Assembly (NCBI GenBank): GCA_946480245.1
Contig: CAMLIZ010000146.1
Location: 1 to 11,497, forward strand
Length of the DNA stretch: 11,497 nt
Direction: 5' to 3'
Source of the DNA: an uncultured Pseudomonadota bacterium
GTDB taxonomy: Bacteria; Pseudomonadota; Gammaproteobacteria; Burkholderiales; Burkholderiaceae
In this document: piece by piece, positions 1 to 6,958 of the stretch
How the letters are laid out: each line of letters opens with the position of its first letter
How positions within the stretch are numbered: the first letter of the stretch is position 1
The notes under the pieces: model-generated
Databases searched by the model: none
Seen by the model: the letters and a program-made list of their open reading frames with translations, nothing else
What the model was told of the DNA's origin: nothing
Translations under genes and position numbers: made by a program

Positions 1-955
1 TCACCGGCATGCCGGTGGTGAACATGTGGTGCGCCCACACGATGAACGACAGGATCGCGATCGAGGCAAGCGCATACACCATCGAGGTGTGCCCGAACAG
101 CTTCTTGCGCGAGAACGTGGGGATCACGTGGCTGATGATCCCGAACGCCGGCAGGATCATGATGTAGACCTCGGGGTGCCCGAAGAACCAGAACACGTGC
201 TGATAAAGCACCGGGTCGCCGCCCTCGGCCGGATTGAAGAACGCGGTGCCGAAGTGGCGATCGGTCAGCGTCATCGTGATCGCGCCGGCCAGCACCGGCA
301 TCACCGCGATCAGCAGGTACGCGGTGATCAGCCAGCTCCAGCAGAACAGTGGCATCTTCATCAGCGTGAGGCCGGGGGCGCGCATGTTGAGGATGGTCAC
401 GATGATGTTGATCGCGCCCATGATCGAGCTCATGCCGAGCAGGTGGATCGAGAAGATCGCGAAGTCCATCGAGCGCGGCATCTGGTAGGTGAGCGGCGCA
501 TACATGGTCCAGCCCGAGGCGGGTGCGCCGCCGGGCAGGAAGAAGCTGCCCACCATCGTCACCGCCGCGGGAATCGTGAGCCAGAAGCTGAAGTTGTTGA
601 GCCGCGCGAAGGCCATGTCGGCGGCGCCGATCTGCAGCGGGATCATCCAGTTCGCGAAACCCACGAAGGCCGGCATGATGGCCCCGAAGATCATCAGCAG
701 GCCATGCATGGTGACCATCTGGTTGAAGAACTCGGGGTTGAAGAACTGCAAGCCGGGCTGGAACAGCTCGAGCCGGATCATCATCGCGAGCAGCCCGCCG
801 ATGAGCAGGTTCACGAACGCGAACACGAGGTACATCGTGCCGATGTCCTTGTGGTTGGTCGCGAGCAACCAGCGCCGCCAGCCGTGCGGCATGTGGTGCT
901 CGTCATGCACGGCGGCGCCGCGCGGCAATGGTGGCACGTGGGCGATGGTGCTCAT
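1..955 (-). CDS. ctaD: Cytochrome c oxidase subunit I (aa3 type), 3' part cut by window edge
   Basis: Catalytic subunit of the terminal haem-copper oxidase, which reduces O2 to water and pumps protons across the inner membrane. The 318 visible residues are about 60% of a usual ~530-residue CtaD. They show the subunit I pattern: the haem a ligand His84 in TMHG, the D-channel region around Asp113 with Asn120-Asn121, the HPEVY motif with CuB ligand His260 and cross-linked Tyr264, and the CuB pair His309-His310. HPEVY marks the A1 class of haem-copper oxidases. Many hydrophobic helices are visible. The remaining haem ligands would lie left of base 1. The start is the ATG at 955-953, with AGGAG eight bases upstream (964-968). 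It overlaps the stop of the DUF2244 gene by ATGA, so the two are probably translationally coupled. No coxB gene lies directly upstream; the neighbour beyond DUF2244 runs the other way. Confidence 0.97.
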   Translation of the reverse strand, partial: MSTIAHVPPLPRGAAVHDEHHMPHGWRRWLLATNHKDIGTMYLVFAFVNLLIGGLLAMMIRLELFQPGLQFFNPEFFNQMVTMHGLLMIFGAIMPAFVGFANWMIPLQIGAADMAFARLNNFSFWLTIPAAVTMVGSFFLPGGAPASGWTMYAPLTYQMPRSMDFAIFSIHLLGMSSIMGAINIIVTILNMRAPGLTLMKMPLFCWSWLITAYLLIAVMPVLAGAITMTLTDRHFGTAFFNPAEGGDPVLYQHVFWFFGHPEVYIMILPAFGIISHVIPTFSRKKLFGHTSMVYALASIAILSFIVWAHHMFTTGMPV

Positions 956-1497
956 GGCAACGGCTCCTGGGTAAAGGGTGCGACGGGCTCGGTCGGCAGT
1001 GCAGATGCGCGCAGCGCGGCACGCAGCTCGCGCTCCAGCGCCTGCCGCGCCTGCGGGCGCAGGTGGCGCCCGATGCGCAGGCACTGGCCCGGCGCGCGCA
1101 GCTCGATCAGGCCTTCGGCGGCGTCGCGCTGCACGTTCAAACAGGCCACCGCGAGGTTGCTGCAGTGCAATGCCCCGCCACAGCGCAACTCCACCTGCAG
1201 CCGCCCGCCGGCCAGCCGCAGCGTCTCGCAGTCGGTGGCATGGCGCGCATAGGCCACGAACGCGGCGGCCACGGCCGCGCTCTCCAGCAGCGCGAAGACG
1301 ATCACCAGCGGAAAACCTTGCAGCCAGATCCACCCAGCCCCGGCCAGGGAAAACACGAACGGCACCGCGCAGCCGGCCGCCAGCTCTCGGGGCCCCAGCA
1401 TGCAGTTGCGCGCCAGCACCCATACGCGTTGCCCAGCGGCGGGCGGCGCCGCCGACTGAGCGGCGTGCGGTACGACGGGGCAGGCTGCTGCGCGCAT
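952..1497 (-). CDS. DUF2244 domain membrane protein, cotranscribed with ctaD
   Basis: 181-residue protein of the DUF2244 family, whose molecular role is unknown; members often lie beside cytochrome oxidase genes. Two membrane helices are visible (about residues 37-57 and 62-83). They are followed by the family-like stretch [13 protein letters not shown] and a soluble C-terminal part of about 95 residues. The N-terminal part carries the typical W-L-x-R-N-C stretch around residues 26-32. The chosen ATG (1497-1495) has a modest AAGG four bases before it. The frame stays open to about 1836, but a longer start would overlap the well-supported plus-strand gene at 1613. The stop overlaps the ctaD start as ATGA. 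Position and topology suggest a role in oxidase assembly or stability, which is inference only. Confidence 0.85.
   Translation of the reverse strand: MRAAACPVVPHAAQSAAPPAAGQRVWVLARNCMLGPRELAAGCAVPFVFSLAGAGWIWLQGFPLVIVFALLESAAVAAAFVAYARHATDCETLRLAGGRLQVELRCGGALHCSNLAVACLNVQRDAAEGLIELRAPGQCLRIGRHLRPQARQALERELRAALRASALPTEPVAPFTQEPLP
964..968 (-). promoter_or_regulatory. Ribosome binding site of ctaD inside the DUF2244 gene
   Basis: On the minus strand the bases read AGGAG and sit eight bases before the ctaD ATG at 955. The site lies within the last codons of the DUF2244 gene. It supports both the ctaD start choice and coupled translation. Confidence 0.7.
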
Positions 1498-1525
1498 GCG
1501 ACCTTGCTGTGAGCAGTATTCCCGG

Positions 1526-1563
1526 CAAGCGGCGTTCCAAATCCCGGCGCCTGTCGCCGCTTG
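1526..1563. repeat. 9-bp inverted repeat in divergent intergenic region
   Basis: CAAGCGGCG at 1526-1534 is matched exactly by its reverse complement CGCCGCTTG at 1555-1563, with a 20-base spacer. It lies in the 115-bp gap between the DUF2244-ctaD pair (minus) and the 88-residue gene (plus). It could be a two-site operator or a leader hairpin shared by both directions. There is no T-run, so it is not a classical intrinsic terminator. I saw no convincing sigma70 promoter pair in this gap for either direction. Confidence 0.5.
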
Positions 1564-1601
1564 TTTCAACTGGACACATACTCGTTCCATCGAGAGGAGC
1601 C

Positions 1602-1606
1602 AGGAG
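1602..1606 (+). promoter_or_regulatory. Ribosome binding site of the 88-residue gene
   Basis: AGGAG lies six bases before the ATG at 1613, with a second purine-rich GAGAGGAG just upstream (1592-1599). This is the clearest Shine-Dalgarno site in the window. It sets the start of the small gene rather than the longer open frame that begins at 1496. Confidence 0.7.
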
Positions 1607-1612
1607 CCGCCC

Positions 1613-1879
1613 ATGCACCCCGTGACCATCGAACGTACCCTCGCCTGCGGCGATACCCAGTTGATGCTGGCCAGCGACGACAAGCGACGCTCCTTCGTGG
1701 GCTTCAGCGCGCAGAACGACGAGCGCTTCGTGTTCCTGCAGGTCGACCGCGTGACGCTGCGCGAGCTCGAGGAGGGCAGCGTGGACCTGACCGCGCTGCA
1801 GGCCGAACGCTGCGCCGGCCTCGTGTTCGAGACCACTGCCGAGCAGGCGGCACGATTGCTGCTCGACGGCGCAGGCTGA
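1613..1879 (+). CDS. Uncharacterised 88-residue soluble protein
   Basis: I do not recognise this protein. It has 88 residues, starts [10 protein letters not shown] and has no signal peptide or membrane helix. It looks like a small alpha/beta fold: beta-like stretches around residues 2-20 and 27-45 are followed by acidic helical segments ([26 protein letters not shown]). The strong AGGAG six bases before the ATG and a coding-like amino-acid mix support a real gene. It diverges from the DUF2244-ctaD pair and is followed after 40 bases by the PilZ gene on the same strand, so the two are likely cotranscribed. A link to c-di-GMP signalling is suggested only by that neighbour. Confidence 0.7.
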   Translation: MHPVTIERTLACGDTQLMLASDDKRRSFVGFSAQNDERFVFLQVDRVTLRELEEGSVDLTALQAERCAGLVFETTAEQAARLLLDGAG

Positions 1880-1919
1880 GCCGCCCCACGACGCGGCTGG
1901 CGCAGTTCACAATCCCGTC

Positions 1920-2270
1920 ATGGAACGGCCTTCGGGCAACTCACCCGCCAACCGACGCCTCGAACCACGCAAGGGCGTGCGTCAGCCTTGCACGCTGATC
2001 CTGCCGGGCCAGCCCCCGCGCAGTGCCCGCACCTGGGACCTGGGTCAGGACGGCCTGTCGCTGCACACCGCGCGGCCGGTGCCGCCCGGCACCCGTGCCC
2101 AGGTGCAGCTGGAGTTGCCGCTCAAGCGCGGGCCGCAGATGCTGCAGGTCAACGTGCGCACCCTGTATTCGTCATTCGGCGGCACCGACGGTTTTCGCAT
2201 CGGTGCGCTGTTCGTGGGGCTGGACGATGCGGCGCGGCAGATCATCGCCGACTACCTCGCCGATCTGTAG
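1920..2270 (+). CDS. Single-domain PilZ protein, possible c-di-GMP receptor
   Basis: 116-residue protein made almost entirely of one PilZ domain, a family that binds cyclic di-GMP and passes the signal to motility, polysaccharide or other targets. The arginine motif RxxxR is present as R17-K-G-V-R21. The second motif, usually (D/N)xSxxG, reads D40-L-G-Q-D-G45, so the usual serine is glycine. This may weaken or alter binding. The rest shows the expected alternating beta strands (VQLELPL, MLQVNVRTLY, FRIGALFVGL) and a C-terminal helix (AARQIIADYLADL). No good Shine-Dalgarno site precedes the ATG; 40 bases separate it from the 88-residue gene, whose transcript it probably shares. It converges on the c-di-GMP operon with only 27 bases between stops. 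A receptor role for c-di-GMP from the neighbouring enzymes is inference. Confidence 0.85.
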   Translation: MERPSGNSPANRRLEPRKGVRQPCTLILPGQPPRSARTWDLGQDGLSLHTARPVPPGTRAQVQLELPLKRGPQMLQVNVRTLYSSFGGTDGFRIGALFVGLDDAARQIIADYLADL

Positions 2271-2297
2271 GCGCACGCAGCGCGGCGCCTCACCCGC

Positions 2298-2831
2298 CTA
2301 CACCGTGGGCCGCTCCTCCTCGCCCCGCGCGCCGGCGCCGCTCTGCGCCGACTCCTTCAGCACCACGCTGAACTTGCCGTCGCTTTCCATGAACGCGCGT
2401 TTGACCTTGCGCACATCCTCGACGCCGCTTTGCCGAAGGTGCGAGTGCAGCTCGCTCATGGTGAGGAACTCGCGCCGCAGGTTGCGCTGCAGGATGTGGC
2501 CGTTCTCGATCAACAGCAGCGGCGGCGGCTCGACGAAGCGACGTATCGGCTCCCAGTGGAAGCTGGCCCAGTCGAGCAGGAAGTTCCAGCCTATCAAGGT
2601 GCTCACGAGCACGAAGCCCTCGGGCACCGTGGTGTACTCGCCCGCCATCGCGTTCTGCGAGGCGTCCGCGATGATCACCAGCAGCAGCACATCGGCGATG
2701 CCAACGGCGCCGGCGTCACGCCGCAGCACGAACCGGAACGTCAGGAACAGGAACCAGTAGACGAGCGTGCCGCGGAGCACCAGCTCCACCGGGTTCATCT
2801 TGAAGTGCAGCAGCGACAACAGCAGGTGCAT
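2298..2831 (-). CDS. DUF421 (YetF-like) membrane protein
   Basis: 177-residue member of the DUF421 family, whose biochemical function is not established. Three membrane helices are visible (about residues 18-36, 41-58 and 70-90), with the family-like segments GAVGIADVLLLVIIADASQN and GWNFLLDW. A soluble domain follows, containing EPPPLLLIENG, NLRREFLT and the VEDVRKVKRAFMESDGKFSVV stretch. The tail after residue 160 is charged and low in complexity. I chose the ATG at 2831 because GAGAGG lies just before it. The open frame extends nine codons further to 2858, and an internal ATG at 2798 (MNPVELVLRG) resembles the usual family start, so the N-terminus is uncertain. It lies 35 bases downstream of the diguanylate cyclase and is probably the last gene of the signalling operon. 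Confidence 0.88.
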   Translation of the reverse strand: MHLLLSLLHFKMNPVELVLRGTLVYWFLFLTFRFVLRRDAGAVGIADVLLLVIIADASQNAMAGEYTTVPEGFVLVSTLIGWNFLLDWASFHWEPIRRFVEPPPLLLIENGHILQRNLRREFLTMSELHSHLRQSGVEDVRKVKRAFMESDGKFSVVLKESAQSGAGARGEEERPTV

Positions 2832-2866
2832 GCACCCTCTCGGCACGCCGCGTGCCAAGCGGCACG

Positions 2867-4696
2867 TCAGGCGATGCAGGTGCGGTTCTTCCCGGTGCGC
2901 TTGGCCTCGTAGAGCGCCTCGTCGGCGCGCTCCAGCGCCTCCTCGATGCGCTCGCCGTGCCGGTAGGTGGTGACACCGGCCGAGAAAGTGACGAACACCG
3001 GCTGCTGGTCGTGCAGGAACAGGCTTTCGCTGAGCGTGCGCTGCAGCCGCGTCAGCACCTGCTGCGCTTCGCCCACCGGCGTGCCGGGCAGCACCACCAC
3101 GAACTCCTCACCGCCGTAGCGTGCCACCACGTCCACCGGGCGCAGCGAGGTCTTCACGTGCTCGGCCAGTGCCTTCAGCGCCACGTCGCCGGCCGCATGG
3201 CCGAGCGTGTCGTTGAGCTTCTTGAAGTTGTCGATATCGAGCAGGCCGAGCGCCAGCTCCCCGCCGTCGCGCTCGAGCTTGGCCCGCTCCACCTCGAAGG
3301 CCTGCATCAACCCGCGCCGGTTGGCGATTTGCGTGAGCGCGTCGGTGGACACCTCGTCCGACAAGCGGCGCAACTCGCCTTCGAGTTCGCGCACCTTGCT
3401 CTCCAGCTCGGCCGCGCGGCTGTGCTCGTTGTGCAGGCGCGCCTGCGTCTGGCTCACGATCGATTGCACGGCGCGGCTTTCCTCGACCATCTCGCGCACC
3501 ACACCGGCCAGGCTCTCCAGCGAGTCGGCCTGCTCCACCACCTCGGCATAGCGACCGACGCTGTCGTGGAAGCGCCCGGTGTGCTCGGTGAGCGTGCCCA
3601 GTTCGGCCAGCATGCGCTGGATCAGGCCCTTGAGCGCATCGCGCGCCGCGTCGCGGTCCACGCGCAGCTGCTGCTGGCGCGTGCGTGTCTGCATCAGCAG
3701 CTCGGTGGCGGCGCGCACGCCGCGCACGCTGGCCGCATCCCCTAGGCGCGCCTGCAGCGCCTCGCACTGCCCGCGCGCCCAGCTTTCGTCCTCGGACAGG
3801 TCCGTCAAGCCGGCAGCCAGCTCCTGGCACAGCACGCTCAGCCGGTCCAGCAGGTGATGGCGGTGCGCCAGCAGGCGTCGCGCGCGCTGGCAAGCCTGCT
3901 CCACCGCCGCGGTGATCTCAGCCGTGGCGCCTTCGGCGGCGATGCGTCCCGCCAGGTGCGCCAGCTCGTCGGCCAGCGCCTCGGCGCGCGGCTCGCCGGC
4001 CGGCAGCGCCGCCTGCACGGTGGTTTCCAACTGGCGCACCAGCGGCTGCCAGCGCTGGGCGTCGATCGCATTCGCGCGCGCCGGCGCCTCGGCAAGCGGC
4101 ATCGGCCGCGACACCGGCAGGTCGAGCTCGGGCGCGGACTCGTCGATCTGCGTGTCCACCGCATCGTCGGCGCTGTCGGTCTCCCATCCCGCGACCAGTT
4201 GCTTCAGGCGCTGCTGCAGCCGCTGCATGTCGCTGCGGTTGCCGTCCAGTACCCGCTGCAGGCTCTCCTTCTTGCGTCCTGCGGTCCATTGGCGGCCGCC
4301 GCGCTCCAGCCCGCGCGCGATGCGCTCGAGCAGCGCGGCCCAGCCCTGCGCGTGTGCGACGTGGCTCTCGCCCGCGCGATCCAGCAGCCGCTGCACAGAG
4401 TCCCACTGGCCTTGCAGCAGCGCACGGCCCAATTCCTCGCGCAAGGCAGGATCGTCGCTCGCGCGCTGCACCAGCCGCTCGAGCAGCGGCCGTGCGCGCT
4501 CAGGAAACGCCGGCGGCGCCGCCTCGCCTGCCTCCTCGGCGTAGGCGCGCGCGTAGTTCTCGGGCGTGGGCTCCAGCTTGTTCAGCGCCAGGCGGCGCAG
4601 CGCCGCCTTGGCGATCATCGCCGGCGCCTGCGCACCGGCGGAAGGCACCTGCGCGGCGGCAGGCGCAGGGCGCGCGGCGGCCGGGCGTTGTTCCAT
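2867..4696 (-). CDS. Soluble diguanylate cyclase with long helical sensor region and GGEEF domain
   Basis: 609-residue enzyme predicted to make cyclic di-GMP from two GTP in the cytoplasm. The C-terminal GGDEF domain (about 450-609) has metal-binding Asp487 and Asp489 in LLDIDNFKKLND and the active-site GGEEF at 528-532. An inhibitory I-site, RPVD (519-522), lies the standard five residues upstream, so the enzyme looks active and product-inhibited. The first ~410 residues are mostly helical, rich in Ala, Arg, Glu, Leu and Gln. They contain the segment LRRLALNKLEPTPENYARAY (about 34-53), which I have the impression recurs in betaproteobacterial cyclases. A probable coiled coil (about 412-449) joins it to the catalytic domain. 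No membrane helix is present. The ATG at 4696 has no clear Shine-Dalgarno site and lies 15 bases after the stop of the upstream gene; an alternative ATG (MIAKAAL) is 26 codons in. What the N-terminal region senses is unknown. Confidence 0.93.
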   Translation of the reverse strand: MEQRPAAARPAPAAAQVPSAGAQAPAMIAKAALRRLALNKLEPTPENYARAYAEEAGEAAPPAFPERARPLLERLVQRASDDPALREELGRALLQGQWDSVQRLLDRAGESHVAHAQGWAALLERIARGLERGGRQWTAGRKKESLQRVLDGNRSDMQRLQQRLKQLVAGWETDSADDAVDTQIDESAPELDLPVSRPMPLAEAPARANAIDAQRWQPLVRQLETTVQAALPAGEPRAEALADELAHLAGRIAAEGATAEITAAVEQACQRARRLLAHRHHLLDRLSVLCQELAAGLTDLSEDESWARGQCEALQARLGDAASVRGVRAATELLMQTRTRQQQLRVDRDAARDALKGLIQRMLAELGTLTEHTGRFHDSVGRYAEVVEQADSLESLAGVVREMVEESRAVQSIVSQTQARLHNEHSRAAELESKVRELEGELRRLSDEVSTDALTQIANRRGLMQAFEVERAKLERDGGELALGLLDIDNFKKLNDTLGHAAGDVALKALAEHVKTSLRPVDVVARYGGEEFVVVLPGTPVGEAQQVLTRLQRTLSESLFLHDQQPVFVTFSAGVTTYRHGERIEEALERADEALYEAKRTGKNRTCIA

Positions 4697-4711
4697 AGGG
4701 GTGCGCTGCCG

Positions 4712-6949
4712 TCAGGAGCGCGTGCCGGCCAGCCGCGGGTTCTCCGCGGCAGCCTCGAACGCGTCGGCCTGCACGATCCACGGTGCCTTGCGCGGCAGCA
4801 CGGTTTGCTCGAGCCAGCGCTCCAGGTCTTCCGGCGGGATCGGGCGGCTGAACAGGAAGCCCTGCATCACGCCGCAGCCCAGGCGATGCAGCACCTCCAT
4901 CTGGCGCAGGTTCTCCACGCCCTCGGCCACCACGCGCAGGCCGAGCGAGCGGGCCAGCGCGATGATGGCCGTGACCACGGCCGAGCTCTGCGGCGTGATG
5001 CCGAGGTCGCGCACGAAGCTGCGGTCGATCTTGAGCTCGGAGATCGGCAGCGTTGTCAGGTAGGCGAGCGACGAGTAGCCGGTGCCGAAGTCGTCGATCG
5101 AGATCTCGACGCCGATCTCGTTGAGCCGGTGCAGCGAGGGGATCACGTTCTGCAGGTCCTTCATCAGGCCTGTCTCGGTGATCTCGAGCTGGATCGCGCG
5201 GTGCGGCACGCCGTACATGCTGACCGACTCGTGGATGTGCTCCACCAGATCGGAGCGTTCGAACAGCCGGTTCGGCAGGTTGACCGCGATCGAGTCGTTG
5301 AAGCCGAAGCTCACCTGCCACACCTTGGCCTGGCGCGCCGCCTCGCGCAGCGCCCATTCGCTCAGGGGCACGATCAGCCCGGTCTCCTCGGCGAGCGGAA
5401 TGAAGTCACCGGGCGGCACCAGCACGTTGCCGCGCGCCCAGCGCATCAGCGCCTCGGCACCCACCATGCGGGCGGCGCGCACGTCCACCTTGGGCTGGTA
5501 GTGCAGCACCAGCTCGTTGCGCTCGATCGCCTTGTGCAGTGCGCTCTCGAGCTCGAGCTTCTCGCGGCCACGGCCGGCCAGCATCGGGCTGTACACCGAA
5601 GACGAATTGCGCCCGGCCGACTTGACCGAGTACATGGCCACGTCGGAATTGCGCAGCAGGTCAGCCACCGTGGCACCGTCGCGCGGGTACATGGCGATGC
5701 CGATGCTCGCCGTGCAGAAGCACTCCTGGCCACCCACGAAGATGGGCTCGCGCATCACGTCCAGCATGCGGCCGGCCACGCGCTCGGCGTCGCGCTCGTC
5801 GATCACCTCGGGCAGCAGGGCCACGAACTCGTCGCCGCCCAGCCGGCCCACGGCCTCGAGGGTGCGGTGCGAGCGCGAGCCCACGGCCTCGAGCGCGCCC
5901 TCCATCACCTGGTCGGAGTGGCGCACGCAGGCGCGCAGGCGGCGCGCCACCTCCATCAGCAGTTCGTCCCCTGCCGCATGGCCGAGGGTGTCGTTGATCA
6001 CCTTGAAACGGTCCAGGTCGATCAGCAGCAGCGCGGCGTTGTGGTTCAGTCGGCGTGCATGCTCCAGCGCACGCTCGGTGCGCCAGATCAGCTGGCGCCG
6101 GTTGGGCAGGCCGGTGAGCGCGTCGAAATTGGCCAGGTGGCGGATCTTGTCCTCGGCGATCCGGCGGTCCGTCACGTCCTGCACGATCCCCGTATAGCCG
6201 GCACTCTGGCCATGCTCGTTGAATTCGGGCTCGGCCTCGACGTGGATGATGCGCTGCCGGCCATCCAGCAGGGTGACCGGCACGTCGGTGGCCAGCACCG
6301 AGCTGTGCGCCACCACCTCGTGCAGCAGGCGCAGCAAGCCGCGCCGCTCGGCGGTGGGCACCATGCGCAGCAGCTGGCGGAAGCCCAAGGCGTCGCTGGG
6401 CCCGTGGCCGAACACGCGCAGGCCCTCGGGCGACAGGGCAAAGCCGCCGCCGTGGCGCCGCCAGTCGAAGCTGCCCATGCGCGCCAGATCCTGCGCGCGC
6501 GCCAGCTTGGCCTTGCTGCGCTCCAGCTCGAGCCGGGTGCGCGAGGCGCGCAACAGGTAGCGCAGGCGCCCGGCCAGCAGGCTCCACTGGGTGCTCTTGA
6601 CGAAGAAGTCGGTGGCGCCGGCCTGGTAGGCGCGAGTGATAGACGCGTCGTCGTCGAGCCCGGTGAGCATCAGCACCGGGATGTTCTCGAAGCCGGGCAT
6701 CAGGCGCAGGGCGCGGCAGGTCTCGAAGCCATCCAGCCCCGGCATCATCGCGTCCAGCACGATCACGTCGGGCGACCAGTCGGCCAGCATCTGCAGCGCC
6801 CGCTCGCCGCTGGCCGCCTCGGTGATGGCGAAGCCGCGCTCGCGCAGGGCGATCGCGGTGAGCAGCAGGTTCACCTCGTCGTCGTCGACCAGCAGCACTT
6901 TCGGCTGCTCGTTGGCGTCGTCGTCAGCAAAGGCGTGCGGCAAGTTCAT
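4712..6949 (-). CDS. Response regulator with REC, PAS, GGDEF and EAL domains
   Basis: 745-residue cytoplasmic protein that should couple phosphorylation to c-di-GMP turnover. The REC domain (about 17-132) has the acidic pocket Asp22-Asp24, phospho-acceptor Asp66, Thr96 and Lys118. A PAS-like domain follows (about 155-262). The GGDEF domain (about 270-445) has an intact GGDEF at 371-375. The EAL domain (about 462-715) has Glu499-Ala-Leu, Asn557, Glu589, Asp619-Asp620 in DDFGTGYSSL, Lys640, Glu676 in AEGVE and Gln696, so phosphodiesterase activity is likely. The I-site RHSD (343-346) is 24 residues from GGDEF instead of five, because of an insert at about 349-368 that contains a short repeat. 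The ATG at 6949 lies nine bases after the upstream kinase stop and has no clear Shine-Dalgarno site, suggesting coupled translation. Its likely phosphodonor is the HPt domain of that kinase (inference). Confidence 0.95.
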   Translation of the reverse strand: MNLPHAFADDDANEQPKVLLVDDDEVNLLLTAIALRERGFAITEAASGERALQMLADWSPDVIVLDAMMPGLDGFETCRALRLMPGFENIPVLMLTGLDDDASITRAYQAGATDFFVKSTQWSLLAGRLRYLLRASRTRLELERSKAKLARAQDLARMGSFDWRRHGGGFALSPEGLRVFGHGPSDALGFRQLLRMVPTAERRGLLRLLHEVVAHSSVLATDVPVTLLDGRQRIIHVEAEPEFNEHGQSAGYTGIVQDVTDRRIAEDKIRHLANFDALTGLPNRRQLIWRTERALEHARRLNHNAALLLIDLDRFKVINDTLGHAAGDELLMEVARRLRACVRHSDQVMEGALEAVGSRSHRTLEAVGRLGGDEFVALLPEVIDERDAERVAGRMLDVMREPIFVGGQECFCTASIGIAMYPRDGATVADLLRNSDVAMYSVKSAGRNSSSVYSPMLAGRGREKLELESALHKAIERNELVLHYQPKVDVRAARMVGAEALMRWARGNVLVPPGDFIPLAEETGLIVPLSEWALREAARQAKVWQVSFGFNDSIAVNLPNRLFERSDLVEHIHESVSMYGVPHRAIQLEITETGLMKDLQNVIPSLHRLNEIGVEISIDDFGTGYSSLAYLTTLPISELKIDRSFVRDLGITPQSSAVVTAIIALARSLGLRVVAEGVENLRQMEVLHRLGCGVMQGFLFSRPIPPEDLERWLEQTVLPRKAPWIVQADAFEAAAENPRLAGTRS
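5846..5893. repeat. 15-bp direct repeat inside the GGDEF domain insert
   Basis: GCCCACGGCCTCGAG occurs at 5846-5860 and again at 5879-5893, a period of 33 bases (11 codons). In the protein the two copies encode the Leu-Glu-Ala-Val-Gly segments of the insert before the GGDEF motif. This is consistent with a past in-frame duplication, although the bases between the copies have since diverged. Confidence 0.75.
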
Positions 6950-6958
6950 GAACGGGTG

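Noticed and set aside
26..1252. 408-codon open frame on the plus strand opposite ctaD
   Set aside because: The opposite strand encodes an unmistakable cytochrome oxidase subunit I. The plus-strand product is a charged, His/Arg/Glu-rich stretch without motifs.
1498..1836. Upstream extension of the DUF2244 frame to a start at 1836
   Set aside because: The extension is antisense to the 88-residue gene, which has a strong ribosome binding site. It is Ser/Arg-rich and not family-like, and an ATG with a modest binding site exists at 1497.
2271..2297. Possible terminator between the convergent PilZ and DUF421 genes
   Set aside because: The 27-base gap is GC-rich but shows no stem-loop followed by a T-run in either direction.
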